The notes under the pieces: model-generated
What the model was told of the DNA's origin: nothing
Databases searched by the model: none
Seen by the model: only the letters and a program-made list of their open reading frames with translations
Shown: positions 9,624-18,795 of the stretch, piece by piece
Position numbering within the stretch: the first letter of the stretch is position 1
How the letters are laid out: every line of letters begins with the position of its first letter
Made by a program: the position numbers and the translations under genes
Assembly: GCA_031266415.1 (NCBI GenBank)
Contig: JAISBB010000007.1
Location: forward strand, 40,401 to 104,400
DNA from: Oscillospiraceae bacterium
Lineage (GTDB): Bacteria; Bacillota; Clostridia; Oscillospirales; Ruminococcaceae
Direction: 5' to 3'
Length of the DNA: 64,000 nt

Positions 9624-9656
9624 GAAATTAGCGTCCCAATTAAGAGCGCTAATGGT
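9624..9656. terminator. Hairpin between converging recG and dnaA
   Basis: An inverted repeat ATTAGCG / CGCTAAT separated by about 12 bases lies in the 117-base gap between the stops of recG and dnaA. It is preceded by an A/T-rich run on each side and could act on both transcripts. The U-run is weak, so the call is tentative. Confidence 0.35.
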
Positions 9657-9663
9657 GAAATGT

Positions 9664-11013
9664 TTATTTTTTTATGTTTTTTATTATGTCTTCAACAACT
9701 TCTTTTAGCTTGCTGTCATAATTTAGTTGCTTCTCCATTTTGGACAATGCGTAAAGGACTGTGGAATGATCACGGCCACCGAAGTGTTCACCTATTACTG
9801 CCATTGGCAACCCTAAAATTGTCCGCGCAACATATATGGCTGTTTGCCGTGCCTTAGAGATTTGAGCTGACCTTTTTTGTGACTTTATGTCAGCTGCGGA
9901 AACACCAAATGTTCTGCTGACTTCTGAGAGGATTTTCTCAAAAGTCAGTTCTAGCGGTTGTTCTTCTGTTAAAATATCTCTAATGATTGTTTGTGCAATG
10001 GCAATTGATGGTTCCGTTCCTGCCAAAATTCTGTATGCTTGCAATTTTTTTACTGTGCCCTCTAATTGTCGGTTATTATTTTTAATTTTGTTCGCAATAT
10101 ATTCCACAACTTCACTTGGAATGCTTATTCCAAGAACAGATGCTTTTTGCTGTATGATGGCAATGCGTGTTTCGAAGTCTGGTGGTTGCACATCGGCAAT
10201 TAAGCCCCACTCAAAGCGTGTGCGAAGCCGGTCTTCAAGTGTGCGGATTTCTTTTGGTGGCCTGTCGGAAGTCAGCACAATTTGCTGCCCCGCTTGGTAA
10301 AGTTCATTAAAGGTATGAAAGAATTCTTCTTGAGTTCGTTCCTTGCCTGCAATAAACTGAATGTCATCAACCAGTAGCACATCCGCTTTTCTGTATTTAT
10401 CATGGAATTTTTTGGTTGAATCACAACGAATTGCCTCAATTAATTCGTTGGTAAATTCTTCCCCTTTGGCGTAAAGAATATTTAATTTGGGGTTGTTTTG
10501 TGTCATTTCATGGCAAATTGCGCACAGAAGATGTGTTTTCCCCAGCCCAGAAGCGCCATAAATAAACAGGGGGTTATATGCACCAGAAGGGTTCGCTGCA
10601 ACCGCTAAAGATGCCGCATGTGCAAACTTGTTTGAAGTACCAACAACAAAGTTAGAAAAACAATATCCGTATTTGTTGATTACGGCTTCTTGCTTTTCTT
10701 CTTCAACTTGCAAAAGCTGGTTGGAAAATGAGAGGTCTTTTACCTTTGGTTTGTTTTCTGAATTTTCTGCAGTATTTTCAATCTCTATTTTCACTGGGAA
10801 TCCTAAAACTGTTTCAAATGCGGAATGTAGTAAAGTTGAATATTTATCTAAAATCACTTTTTTTTGAAAAGAACTGTTAACATGCAGCTTCACGGTTTCA
10901 TTGTTCATGTCTATGGGGCGAATCATGCTTATCCATAGATTATATCCCACTGAAGAAATTTGTTTTTTGCAATGTTCGCAGACTTTAACAAAGACGGCAT
11001 TTAAATCTGTCAT
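9664..11013 (-). CDS. dnaA: Chromosomal replication initiator DnaA
   Basis: The replication initiator that binds DnaA boxes and melts the origin. The 449-residue protein has the N-terminal domain, an AAA+ core with Walker A GASGLGKTHL (near residue 155), Walker B VLLVDDIQFI (near 215), and a C-terminal helix-turn-helix with the DnaA signature GGRDHSTVLYAL (near 408). It stands alone: dnaN and recF, its usual neighbours, are absent and the gene points towards recG. No cluster of TTATCCACA boxes was seen on either side. A promoter is recognisable upstream. Confidence 0.97.
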   Translation of the reverse strand: MTDLNAVFVKVCEHCKKQISSVGYNLWISMIRPIDMNNETVKLHVNSSFQKKVILDKYSTLLHSAFETVLGFPVKIEIENTAENSENKPKVKDLSFSNQLLQVEEEKQEAVINKYGYCFSNFVVGTSNKFAHAASLAVAANPSGAYNPLFIYGASGLGKTHLLCAICHEMTQNNPKLNILYAKGEEFTNELIEAIRCDSTKKFHDKYRKADVLLVDDIQFIAGKERTQEEFFHTFNELYQAGQQIVLTSDRPPKEIRTLEDRLRTRFEWGLIADVQPPDFETRIAIIQQKASVLGISIPSEVVEYIANKIKNNNRQLEGTVKKLQAYRILAGTEPSIAIAQTIIRDILTEEQPLELTFEKILSEVSRTFGVSAADIKSQKRSAQISKARQTAIYVARTILGLPMAVIGEHFGGRDHSTVLYALSKMEKQLNYDSKLKEVVEDIIKNIKK

Positions 11014-11101
11014 AAATCAAAAGTAACCATCATAAAGAAGGATTCTTTGCGAGGTTGTTCTCCTTTCCAATTGTGTTCTCATTTCCAAAGGTACTGCATA
11101 A

Positions 11102-11130
11102 ATTTTAACATATTTAAATGTAATAAGCAA
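11102..11130 (-). promoter_or_regulatory. Promoter for dnaA
   Basis: On the minus strand, -35 TTGCTT (11125-11130) and -10 TAAAAT (11102-11107) with a 17-base spacer, about 90 bases upstream of the dnaA start. Confidence 0.5.
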
Positions 11131-11203
11131 GTAGTGTAATTGTTATTTTATTGTTTTTATCATTAATGTCGATCTTTGGCATTTTCATTTGGTTCAATTT
11201 GGG

Positions 11204-11231
11204 TTGACAATTTTGATTTTGGATTGATAAT
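11204..11231 (+). promoter_or_regulatory. Promoter for lemA operon
   Basis: A consensus -35 TTGACA (11204-11209) and -10 GATAAT (11226-11231) with a 16-base spacer, 47 bases before the lemA start. It diverges from the dnaA promoter. Confidence 0.5.
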
Positions 11232-11277
11232 TTTGAAAATTACTAGAGTTAAACTTATTTGACATAAGTACTGAAAC

Positions 11278-11916
11278 ATGGTAAAATCAGCAAACAAACT
11301 GCTGTTTGCGAAAGTAAGAAAGAGGGTAAGGGGTTTGGCAAGAATTCAAATAAAAAAAAGCGTTAAAATTTTGATTGTGTTTTTTTTGCTTGTGCTTACG
11401 CTTGGTATTTATTGCATTTCTGTTTGGAATAGTTTTGTTGTTACTCGCCAAAAAGTGGATTTATTATTTTCTGGAGTTGAGGTGCAGTTGCAGCGGCGCG
11501 CGGACCTTATTCCTAATTTGGTAAATGTGGTAAAGGGTTATGCTGCGCATGAAGAGGCCGTTTTTTCTGAGGTGACAAAAGCGCGTACACAAATGATTTC
11601 GGCAAAAGGCCCGGATGAACTTTCTGCGGCAAATGGCGAATTAACTCAGGCTTTGGGGAGGTTGTTTGCCGTTGCAGAAGCTTACCCAGAGCTTAAAGCA
11701 AATGAAAATTTTCTTTCATTGCAAGATGAGCTTGCCGGAACAGAAAATCGAATTGCTATTGCCCGCCAAGATTTTAATGAACAGGCTACACATTTCAATG
11801 CATCATTGCAAACTTTACCAAAAAATTTAATTGCAAGATTGTTTGGGTTGAAGTCGATTTCTTTGTTTGGTGTTAATGAAAACGCAAAAGAAGTTCCGGT
11901 TGTGAGTTTTAAGTGA
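11278..11916 (+). CDS. lemA: LemA family membrane protein
   Basis: A 212-residue protein with a basic N-terminus, one membrane segment (about residues 37-58) and the LemA helical domain: RRADLIPNLVNVVKGYAAHE (near 78-97), then AYPELKANENFLSLQDELAGTEN split over residues 140-162. The molecular role of LemA is not settled. It is commonly next to TPM-domain genes, as here: the next gene overlaps or starts within 20 bases. Confidence 0.93.
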   Translation: MVKSANKLLFAKVRKRVRGLARIQIKKSVKILIVFFLLVLTLGIYCISVWNSFVVTRQKVDLLFSGVEVQLQRRADLIPNLVNVVKGYAAHEEAVFSEVTKARTQMISAKGPDELSAANGELTQALGRLFAVAEAYPELKANENFLSLQDELAGTENRIAIARQDFNEQATHFNASLQTLPKNLIARLFGLKSISLFGVNENAKEVPVVSFK

Positions 11917-11933
11917 GTACATTGAGGGATTGC

Positions 11934-12683
11934 ATGGTGCGAAAGAAAAAACCGAATGTTACAAAGAGATTTTATTTTATCTTCATTGTTTTTGCGGTGT
12001 TTTCTTTTTCTTGTAGCTTAATTGGTGCTGTAGTTGAGTTCCCGAAGCCCACTTCCGACTTTTATGTTGGTGATTTTGGTGATGTTTTGTCTAATGAAAC
12101 CAAAGAGCATATAATACAAAACAGCGAGGGACTTTACCACCAGTTGCACGTGCAATTGGTGGTTGTTACAATTGAGACTTTAGGAAAGCAATCTATTGAG
12201 CAGTATGCTATTACTTTAGCTAGAGAATGGGGAATTGGTGATAAAGAATCCAACAAGGGGCTTTTGATTTTGATTTCTAAAAAAGAGCGTGCAATTAGAA
12301 TTGAAATTGGCAAAGGGTTAGAAGGAGATTTTAATGACGCAAAAGTTGGAAGAATAATTCGTGATTGCAGCAAAGAATTAAAATCAAGTCTTGATGTTGG
12401 TATTAAAAAACTTTACGATATTGTATTGAAAAAGATGAATAAGTCGGATTCTTTTGTTTCTAGTAGATGGTCTTTTGCAGTTAATTTCTCATTGGGTGTG
12501 GGGCTTTTTGCTTTGCTTTTGTATTTTGCAAAAAAGAAGGATTCCTCTGGCTGGTTTTTTGTTATATTATATCAGTTATTGTTTGGGCGTGGTGCTGGAG
12601 GGTACAATTACCGAAGCCATAGTAATTCAAATGATGGTGGTGGTGGTCATTTTAGTGGTGGTGGTGCATCTGGTAAATTTTGA
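11934..12683 (+). CDS. TPM-domain exported membrane protein
   Basis: A 249-residue protein of the TPM (YgcG-type) family. The start is set at ATG 11934 because GAGGGA lies just upstream; a GTG at 11913 overlapping the lemA stop is the alternative. It has a signal peptide or first membrane segment, the TPM domain (VGDFGDVLSNETKEHI onward, with REWGIGDKESNKGLLILISK), a C-terminal membrane segment and a Gly/Ser-rich tail ending in HFSGGGASGKF, typical of the family. Such proteins pair with LemA; their function is poorly known, with suggested roles in envelope maintenance. Confidence 0.88.
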   Translation: MVRKKKPNVTKRFYFIFIVFAVFSFSCSLIGAVVEFPKPTSDFYVGDFGDVLSNETKEHIIQNSEGLYHQLHVQLVVVTIETLGKQSIEQYAITLAREWGIGDKESNKGLLILISKKERAIRIEIGKGLEGDFNDAKVGRIIRDCSKELKSSLDVGIKKLYDIVLKKMNKSDSFVSSRWSFAVNFSLGVGLFALLLYFAKKKDSSGWFFVILYQLLFGRGAGGYNYRSHSNSNDGGGGHFSGGGASGKF

Positions 12684-12701
12684 CTTCAGAGAGTGTAAAT
12701 T

Positions 12702-13916
12702 ATGAGAAGACGCGCCGAGTTCAAAATCCCTTTAGGACTGTTTTTTGCAACGATTTTTTTGGTTGTAGGTGCTACAATTTCTGTGACAGTAATGTTTGAT
12801 CTTGCCAGATTTAACAAAAAATTGCGAGATAGTTCTTGGTATGACCAAGTTTCTTTGAAATTGTATGAATTAGATAAGATTGTAAAAAATCAATTTGATG
12901 GTGTTATTGATGAAGAACGCTTGGTTGATGAAGTTATGAAAGGTTATTTGTCTGGAATTGGTGATAAAGATTCAAAATATTTTTCACCGGAGGAGTATAA
13001 ACTCAAAAAAAAGGAAATGCGGAACCAAAATATACTTTGGGGAGTTCGGTTTGCCGAAGATGGTGGTTATTTACGAATAGATGAGATTTATGAGAATTAT
13101 TTAGCGTTAGATGTCGATTTGCAACTTGAAGATTTAATAATTAAAGTTGAAGATGTAAATGTAACGCACGAAAACATTGAAGAGTGTGTGAAAATGCTAA
13201 ATGCCAATGAAGGCACAAAAATAAGAGTGAGTTTTCGCAGAGGTCTGAAAGAATTTGAGAAAGAGCTTGTTGTGCGGTATGCTAAGGTGTCAGCGGTTCA
13301 AAGTGATTCATTTGGTGATGTGGCTTACATTCGAATTCTTTCTTTTAATGAACCCGCTGTAAAATTTTTTTCACGGCAAGTAAGTGAACTGCTTTCAAAG
13401 AAACGTGCGGTAATTATTGACCTACGAGATACTGGGGCAGGTTCATTAGATTGCGCAGCAAAAATTCTAAAAATGATTTTACCACAAGGGTTAATTGTTT
13501 CCTCCATTCGTGAAGGTGGCGAAGTTGACAATTTATTTTATAGTGATGGGCGCCATGAAGTAAAAAAGCCAATGATTGTGCTTGCAAACGAAAAAACAAT
13601 GGGGGTTGCAGAATTATTTATTCATGTGCTAAAATGCTATGAAAAAGTTCAGGTTGTTGGGGAACGTACAGCTGGTAAAGGTAAAATGCAGACATTTTTT
13701 GAATTGCAAGATGGTGCTGCAATTGAATTAACGGTTGCAAAATTTGGTCTTCCAGATGGAAATACCTTTGATGGAACCGGTATTATGCCAGATTTTAGAG
13801 TGCAGCCAATAACACCATTAACAACAGAGAAAAAACAAGAAGTAAAAATGATTGACAAAAGTAAAGACTTGCAACTTGCCAAAGCATTGGAAGTTCTTGA
13901 ATTTGAGGATAATTGA
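12702..13916 (+). CDS. S41 C-terminal protease homologue, Ser-less
   Basis: A 404-residue member of the CtpA/Prc family of periplasmic or wall-side carboxyl-terminal processing proteases. It has an N-terminal membrane anchor, a short PDZ region, and the S41 core. The general-base region VVGERTAGKGKMQ keeps the catalytic Lys and the Gln four residues later. The nucleophile should sit 25 residues before that Lys, in a SASASE-type motif; here the stretch is NEKTMGVAEL and that position is Gly. The codons are clear (GCA AAC GAA AAA ACA ATG GGG GTT GCA GAA). It therefore appears to be a non-catalytic homologue, perhaps a binding or chaperone protein. It follows the TPM gene by 18 bases. Confidence 0.85.
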   Translation: MRRRAEFKIPLGLFFATIFLVVGATISVTVMFDLARFNKKLRDSSWYDQVSLKLYELDKIVKNQFDGVIDEERLVDEVMKGYLSGIGDKDSKYFSPEEYKLKKKEMRNQNILWGVRFAEDGGYLRIDEIYENYLALDVDLQLEDLIIKVEDVNVTHENIEECVKMLNANEGTKIRVSFRRGLKEFEKELVVRYAKVSAVQSDSFGDVAYIRILSFNEPAVKFFSRQVSELLSKKRAVIIDLRDTGAGSLDCAAKILKMILPQGLIVSSIREGGEVDNLFYSDGRHEVKKPMIVLANEKTMGVAELFIHVLKCYEKVQVVGERTAGKGKMQTFFELQDGAAIELTVAKFGLPDGNTFDGTGIMPDFRVQPITPLTTEKKQEVKMIDKSKDLQLAKALEVLEFEDN

Positions 13917-13934
13917 TTGAGAGAGTGGTTTTAG

Positions 13935-14480
13935 TTGTTGCATGTTGTTGCTGGTAAAGCAAAAGGTAAAAAATTGATGACTACTTGCAGTGAAATGCGC
14001 CCTACGGCGGGGCTTGTTAAAGAGGCACTTTTTAATATCATTCAGTTTGAAATTGCAGGGGCACATGTTTTGGATTTGTTTGCTGGCTCTGGGCAGCTGG
14101 GAATTGAAGCATTAAGCCGTGGAGCTTTAGATTGTGTTTTTGTGGAAGCGAATTATGAGGCCGGGTCTGTGATTGTTGAAAATTTAAAGCGTTCAAAGTT
14201 TTTAAATTGTGCGGAAGTAAATGTTATGTTAGCCGCAGATTTTTTTAAAAAGAGGCATAGGTCATTTGATGTTGCAATTTTGGACCCTCCGTATGGAAAA
14301 AAGTTAATAGATCAGGTTATGATTGATGTGGTAAACTTAATGGCAAAAAATGGTGTAATTATTTTTGAAGCTGCAAAAACAGATTTGATTGACGTAGAAT
14401 TTCAAAAATATAATTTGGTTAAAGAGTATTTTTACGGTAAGAAAAAATTGGGATTATTTAGAGAGGAAACAGGACCTTGA
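13935..14480 (+). CDS. rsmD: 16S rRNA (guanine-966-N2)-methyltransferase
   Basis: A 181-residue RsmD homologue, which methylates G966 of 16S rRNA. It shows the N-terminal HVVAGKAKGKKL, the SAM-binding VLDLFAGSGQLGIEALSRGA (motif I) near residue 47, and the catalytic DPPY motif near residue 117. The start is TTG (13935 or 13938). It overlaps the dxs start by four bases, so the two are translationally coupled. In many Clostridia rsmD is next to coaD instead; coaD is not present here. Confidence 0.94.
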   Translation: MLHVVAGKAKGKKLMTTCSEMRPTAGLVKEALFNIIQFEIAGAHVLDLFAGSGQLGIEALSRGALDCVFVEANYEAGSVIVENLKRSKFLNCAEVNVMLAADFFKKRHRSFDVAILDPPYGKKLIDQVMIDVVNLMAKNGVIIFEAAKTDLIDVEFQKYNLVKEYFYGKKKLGLFREETGP

Positions 14481-16369
14481 AAAGTAAAATCTTGGAAAAA
14501 ATCAGCGAACCAGAAGATTTAAAAAAATTGAATATAAACGAATTGAAGCAACTTGCAAAAGAAATTAGAGAGAAAATTATTAAAGTGGTTTGTGAAAATG
14601 GGGGGCACTTGGCTTCAAATCTTGGAACTGTGGAATTGACAATTGCATTGCACCGTGTTTTCAATTCACCAAACGATAAAATAATTTGGGATGTTGGCCA
14701 TCAATCATATACTCACAAGTTGTTGACAGGCCGAGTGAATCAGTTTTATTCTTTGCGTAAATGGGATGGAATTTCTGGATTAATTCGGCCAAGTGAAAGC
14801 GAGCACGATATTTTTATTTCGGGGCACAGCAGCATTGCTGTTTCAGCTGCATTAGGATTCGCAAAAGCAAACGAAATTGCTGGCAAGTCTGATTATGTTG
14901 TTTCTGTGATTGGTGATGGCTCGTTAACCGGCGGACAAATTTTCGAAGGGTTGAACAATTCAGGAGTTTCTGCCAAAAATTTTATTGTTATTTTAAATGA
15001 TAACAACATGGCAATAAATAAAAATCAAGGTGGACTTGCAAATTACCTTGATAAAATTCGATTAAATACAAAGTATTGGGAATTCAAGGGTGCTTTCGCT
15101 TGGTTTTTGGGGAAATTGCCGTTGGGGAAGCCGTTAATATGTTTGCTTAGAAAATTCAAGGCCTTTTTGAAATCTTTACTATATCCGAAAAATATATTTG
15201 AAAATTTGGGTTTTAATTATATTGGTCCTGTAAATGGACACAATATAAAAAATGTCTTGTGCGCTTTAGAGCGAGCAAAAAAGTATGCAAAGCCGGTTGT
15301 TGTTCATGTTAATACAAAAAAAGGAAAAGGACACAAACTGGCAGAAGAACAGCCAGATAAATTTCACAATGTTGTTGATGCACCTTTGCAACGCACTTTC
15401 TCTTCTGAATTTGGGAAGGCTATGGTGAAATTTGCTGAAACAAATTCTCGTATTTGTGCGATTACGGCTGCAATGCGAGATAGTGTTGGATTGTTCCAGT
15501 TTAGCCAGACTTTTTCAGAAAGATTTTTTGATGTTGGAATTGCGGAACAGCATGCCGTTACTTTTGCTGCGGGGCTGGCAGAGAGCGGTTTAACGCCGGT
15601 TGTTGCTGTTTGTTCTACTTTTTTGCAGCGTGCTTATGACCAATTGTTGCATGATGTTTCTATTTCAAACAGTCATGTGGTTTTGGCAATTGATAGAGCG
15701 GGGTTTGTTGGTGGTGATGGAGAAACACACCATGGACTATTTGATGTTGTATTTCTTAGCGGGATTCCAAACACCACAATTTACGCGCCACTGAATTATG
15801 CAGAACAAAGACATTGTTTGAAATTGGCAATTGATGGGACTGGACTTTGTGCTGTAAGGTATCCCAAAGGTGAAGAGATTAATATCCCAGAGCTTATTAA
15901 TGTTCGTGAAGCGGAATATGCATACTTGCAACAAAGTAAAAAAGATATTTTGGTTGTTACATATGGGCGAATTTCAAGTTTTGTTGTGAATTCATTGGAG
16001 TATTTTAAAAAATTGGGAATTAGTGTTTCGCTGTTGCGAATGATAAAAATTCACCCTGTGGAGGCAGTATATCTAGAGATTGCTTGTGAATATAGGACGG
16101 TTATTTTTTTAGAAGAGGGGATTAAAAGTGGTTCAGTTGCGGAGCAATTTGGTTCAAAATTAGCAGAAATAGGCGCTAAAGTTAATTACTTTGTGCGTGC
16201 TGTTGACAATGGATTTGTTCCACATGGCAATTTAGAAGAGCAGCTTGGTTTTGTAAAGCTTGATGCCGAAAATGTGAAGAATTTTATTAAGTCGGTTGCA
16301 CTTTCCGTCTCTTCAAAAATTAATGTAAATTTAAAGGAAAAATTGCAATTTTCGAAGAGATTAACATGA
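14477..16369 (+). CDS. dxs: 1-deoxy-D-xylulose-5-phosphate synthase
   Basis: First enzyme of the DXP isoprenoid route: it joins pyruvate and glyceraldehyde 3-phosphate using thiamine diphosphate. The 630-residue protein has WDVGHQSYTHKLLTGR (near residue 70), the ThDP motif GDGSLTGGQIFEGLNN (near 152), DVGIAEQHAVTFAAGLA (near 355) with the catalytic Glu, and the C-terminal transketolase domain. The start is TTG at 14477 with GAGAGGAAACAGGA upstream, overlapping the rsmD stop. dxr, ispG and ispE occur further on, so the pathway is in use. Confidence 0.97.
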   Translation: MKSKILEKISEPEDLKKLNINELKQLAKEIREKIIKVVCENGGHLASNLGTVELTIALHRVFNSPNDKIIWDVGHQSYTHKLLTGRVNQFYSLRKWDGISGLIRPSESEHDIFISGHSSIAVSAALGFAKANEIAGKSDYVVSVIGDGSLTGGQIFEGLNNSGVSAKNFIVILNDNNMAINKNQGGLANYLDKIRLNTKYWEFKGAFAWFLGKLPLGKPLICLLRKFKAFLKSLLYPKNIFENLGFNYIGPVNGHNIKNVLCALERAKKYAKPVVVHVNTKKGKGHKLAEEQPDKFHNVVDAPLQRTFSSEFGKAMVKFAETNSRICAITAAMRDSVGLFQFSQTFSERFFDVGIAEQHAVTFAAGLAESGLTPVVAVCSTFLQRAYDQLLHDVSISNSHVVLAIDRAGFVGGDGETHHGLFDVVFLSGIPNTTIYAPLNYAEQRHCLKLAIDGTGLCAVRYPKGEEINIPELINVREAEYAYLQQSKKDILVVTYGRISSFVVNSLEYFKKLGISVSLLRMIKIHPVEAVYLEIACEYRTVIFLEEGIKSGSVAEQFGSKLAEIGAKVNYFVRAVDNGFVPHGNLEEQLGFVKLDAENVKNFIKSVALSVSSKINVNLKEKLQFSKRLT

Positions 16370-17166
16370 AAAAAAGGCTTGATGTTTTGGTATTAGAAAA
16401 CGGTTTTGAAACTTCTAGAGAGCGTGCGAAGGCAATGATTATGGCAGGCTTAATTTATGTTGAAAATCAAAGGGCAGAAAAACCAGGTGAATTTTTCTCA
16501 GATGATGTACGGTTAGAGTGCAGGGGTTTACCTTTGCAGTACGTTAGCAGGGGTGGCTTGAAATTAGAAAAAGCTTTAGAGGCGTTTGAAATAGACCTCA
16601 GTGATCGTATTTGTATGGATATTGGTTGCTCAACCGGTGGTTTTTCTGATTGCGCATTGCAAAATGGTGCCAAAGAAATTTTGGCAATTGATGTTGGTTA
16701 TGGTCAGTTTGATTGGCAGTTGCGCAACGACTTTAGAATTCATTTGCTGGAAAAAACAAATGCAAGGTACCTGAAAGCAAAAGATTTAAATGGTCTGGAT
16801 ATTAATTTTGTGATGGCAGATGTATCTTTCATCTCACTTTTGAAAATAGTAGTACCAATAAAACAATTGGTGAATCCTAATTGTGAGTTTGTTTGTTTAA
16901 TTAAACCACAATTTGAAGCAACTAAAAAAGAAGCTGGCAAAGGTATTATAAAAGATGAAAAATTACGAATAGAAATTGTGAAGCGTGTTTTGTGTTTAAT
17001 TCGCGAATCTGGCTTCCTAATAACGGGGGTAATAGCATCACCAATTGAGGGCGTGAAAGGCAATGTCGAATATTTGGTCCATTTTGAGCAAAACGGAAGC
17101 GAAGGATCTATTTCAGTTTTTTCTCGTGGTGTTGTGCTAGAACCTGTTTTTTCTGATGTGATATAA
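16366..17166 (+). CDS. tlyA: TlyA-family rRNA 2'-O-methyltransferase
   Basis: A 266-residue protein with an N-terminal S4-like RNA-binding domain (LDVLVLENGFETSRERAKAM) and an FtsJ-type SAM methyltransferase domain (MDIGCSTGGFSDCALQNGA near residue 86). TlyA proteins methylate cytidines in 16S and/or 23S rRNA at the ribose. It overlaps the dxs stop by four bases. The dxs-tlyA-argR order is typical of Clostridia, though nadK, often between tlyA and argR, is absent. Confidence 0.93.
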   Translation: MKKRLDVLVLENGFETSRERAKAMIMAGLIYVENQRAEKPGEFFSDDVRLECRGLPLQYVSRGGLKLEKALEAFEIDLSDRICMDIGCSTGGFSDCALQNGAKEILAIDVGYGQFDWQLRNDFRIHLLEKTNARYLKAKDLNGLDINFVMADVSFISLLKIVVPIKQLVNPNCEFVCLIKPQFEATKKEAGKGIIKDEKLRIEIVKRVLCLIRESGFLITGVIASPIEGVKGNVEYLVHFEQNGSEGSISVFSRGVVLEPVFSDVI

Positions 17167-17259
17167 TGTGATTAATGTAAATGATTTTCAGAAAATGTTT
17201 TTCATTTTTGAAGGGTTTGATCTACCATAGAGGCTAACAGGGAAAAGAAAATCAGGCAA

Positions 17260-17706
17260 TTGAAAATCATAGAGTTAATAAATGAATGTCCGATTAGAAC
17301 ACAGGAACATTTAATAAGTCTTCTTAAATCTGCAGGAGTTAAGGCAACACAAGCAACCGTTTCTAGAGATATTAAAGATTTGTTGCTGGCAAAAGTTATG
17401 GGGCCAGATGGTAAGTTTAAATATGTTAGATTGTTAAGTGAAAATAGTAGTGAAGGTTTACTGGCGGATGAAAAGCAAATTAAAATTCTTAAAGAAACTG
17501 TGCTTAATTTTTGTCCTGTTGATAATCTTTTAGTTGTTAAGTGTACGGTTGGTGGTGCTAGTGCGGCGTGCCGTGCATTTGATTGTCTTAAGGAAGGCAA
17601 TATGTTGGGTTCCATAGCCGGTGACGACACAATTCTGTTGATTTTTAATTCCAATAGTGAAGTATGTAAGTTTCTTGTATTAATGCAAGAACTAATTGGA
17701 ATTTAG
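17260..17706 (+). CDS. argR: Arginine repressor ArgR/AhrC
   Basis: A 148-residue ArgR family regulator. The N-terminal winged helix includes ATVSRDIKDLLLAKV (residues 33-47) and the C-terminal hexamerisation/arginine-binding domain includes GSIAGDDTILLIF near residue 118-130. The start is TTG at 17260. In other bacteria it senses arginine and controls its biosynthesis and breakdown; no arginine genes are in the window. The usual downstream neighbour recN is missing. Confidence 0.94.
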   Translation: MKIIELINECPIRTQEHLISLLKSAGVKATQATVSRDIKDLLLAKVMGPDGKFKYVRLLSENSSEGLLADEKQIKILKETVLNFCPVDNLLVVKCTVGGASAACRAFDCLKEGNMLGSIAGDDTILLIFNSNSEVCKFLVLMQELIGI

Positions 17707-17723
17707 TTTGCGAGTGATATTAA

Positions 17724-18056
17724 TTGAGCAAGAAAACGGAAAATGTTGGATTTATTTGTGAGAATTGTGGATTTAATGTAGATCCGTTAGATAATGGTAG
17801 TTTTCGTAACCATTGCCCTTGTTGCCTTTGCTCTAAGCACGTTGATAATAAACCTGGTGATAGGTTATCTGATTGCTGGGGACTTATGGAACCGATTGAT
17901 GTTGTTGTGAATTCCAAAAAGGGATTGCAACTGCTTCACAAATGTTTAAAATGCGGTGAAGAAAAAGTGAATATGGTGGCAATTAATGCCAGCCAGTGTG
18001 ATAATTACCAGCTTATTTTAAAGTTGATGAAAGGGGTTTTAAAGAACATTAAATGA
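17724..18056 (+). CDS. RNHCP-domain zinc-ribbon protein
   Basis: A 110-residue protein matching the RNHCP domain family: two Cys pairs (CENCG, CPCCLC), the defining RNHCPCCLCSKHVD block, PGDR, and a third Cys pair CLKCGEEK. Probably one or two zinc sites. The biochemical role of the family is unknown; it is often found near translation genes. The start is TTG at 17724. It overlaps the pyrH start by four bases. Confidence 0.88.
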   Translation: MSKKTENVGFICENCGFNVDPLDNGSFRNHCPCCLCSKHVDNKPGDRLSDCWGLMEPIDVVVNSKKGLQLLHKCLKCGEEKVNMVAINASQCDNYQLILKLMKGVLKNIK

Positions 18057-18769
18057 GTGCTGGAGGATATAAGCGAATTCTTTTAAAATTAAGCGGGGAA
18101 TATTTGGCTGATGGAACTGGGGATAATGTTGATTTTGAGATTGTGCGTACACTTGCATTGGAAGTAAAAAAATGCCAAAAATTAGGAGTACAACTTGGAG
18201 TTGTTGTTGGTGGTGGTAATTTCTGGCGCGGTAGAAATGTTTGGCAGATGGAGAAGGCACGTGCAGATTATGTTGGGATGTTGGCAACGGCAATGAACGC
18301 AACTATTTTATATGATGTTTTTTTAAAAGAAGGAGTTGACACGCGACTTCAAATGGTTATTGCTATGCCAGATATCGCCGAATGTTATGTGAGAGACAGG
18401 GCAGTAAAACACTTAGACCAAGGGCGAGTAATTATTTTTGGTGGCGGAACGGGTAGCCCTTATTTCTCTACAGATACTGCTGCCGCACTTAAGGCCATAG
18501 ATATCAAAGCAGATGTTATTTTCAAGGCAACACATTCTGTTGATGGTGTTTATGATAAAGATCCAGTAAAAAATGAAAATGCGGTGAAATATGATACACT
18601 TTCGTGCGACGAAATATTTCGAAAGCGACTGGAAGTAATGGATATGTCTGCAGTTGCTTTGTGTGCCGAGCATAACATTCCAGTTTGTGTTTTTAGTATT
18701 AAAAATCCAGAGAATCTTATTAAGGCAATTTTCAAACAGAAAATTGGTACTATGATTGTATGTGCGTAA
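18053..18769 (+). CDS. pyrH: UMP kinase
   Basis: UMP kinase converts UMP to UDP in pyrimidine nucleotide synthesis. The 238-residue amino acid kinase fold protein has KRILLKLSGEYL at the N-terminus, GVVVGGGNFWRGR (near residue 52), and GGGTGSPYFSTDTAAALKA (near 132), all PyrH hallmarks. It overlaps the RNHCP gene and precedes frr, the usual order, but rpsB-tsf are elsewhere (4-5.8 kb). Confidence 0.97.
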   Translation: MSAGGYKRILLKLSGEYLADGTGDNVDFEIVRTLALEVKKCQKLGVQLGVVVGGGNFWRGRNVWQMEKARADYVGMLATAMNATILYDVFLKEGVDTRLQMVIAMPDIAECYVRDRAVKHLDQGRVIIFGGGTGSPYFSTDTAAALKAIDIKADVIFKATHSVDGVYDKDPVKNENAVKYDTLSCDEIFRKRLEVMDMSAVALCAEHNIPVCVFSIKNPENLIKAIFKQKIGTMIVCA

Positions 18770-18795
18770 CGATTTAGAGGGGCAGGTGGGTTAAA

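Noticed and set aside
9547..9663. oriC between recG and dnaA
   Set aside because: Only loose TGTGGAAAA-type sequences and a terminator-like hairpin; no box cluster or AT-rich 13-mers.
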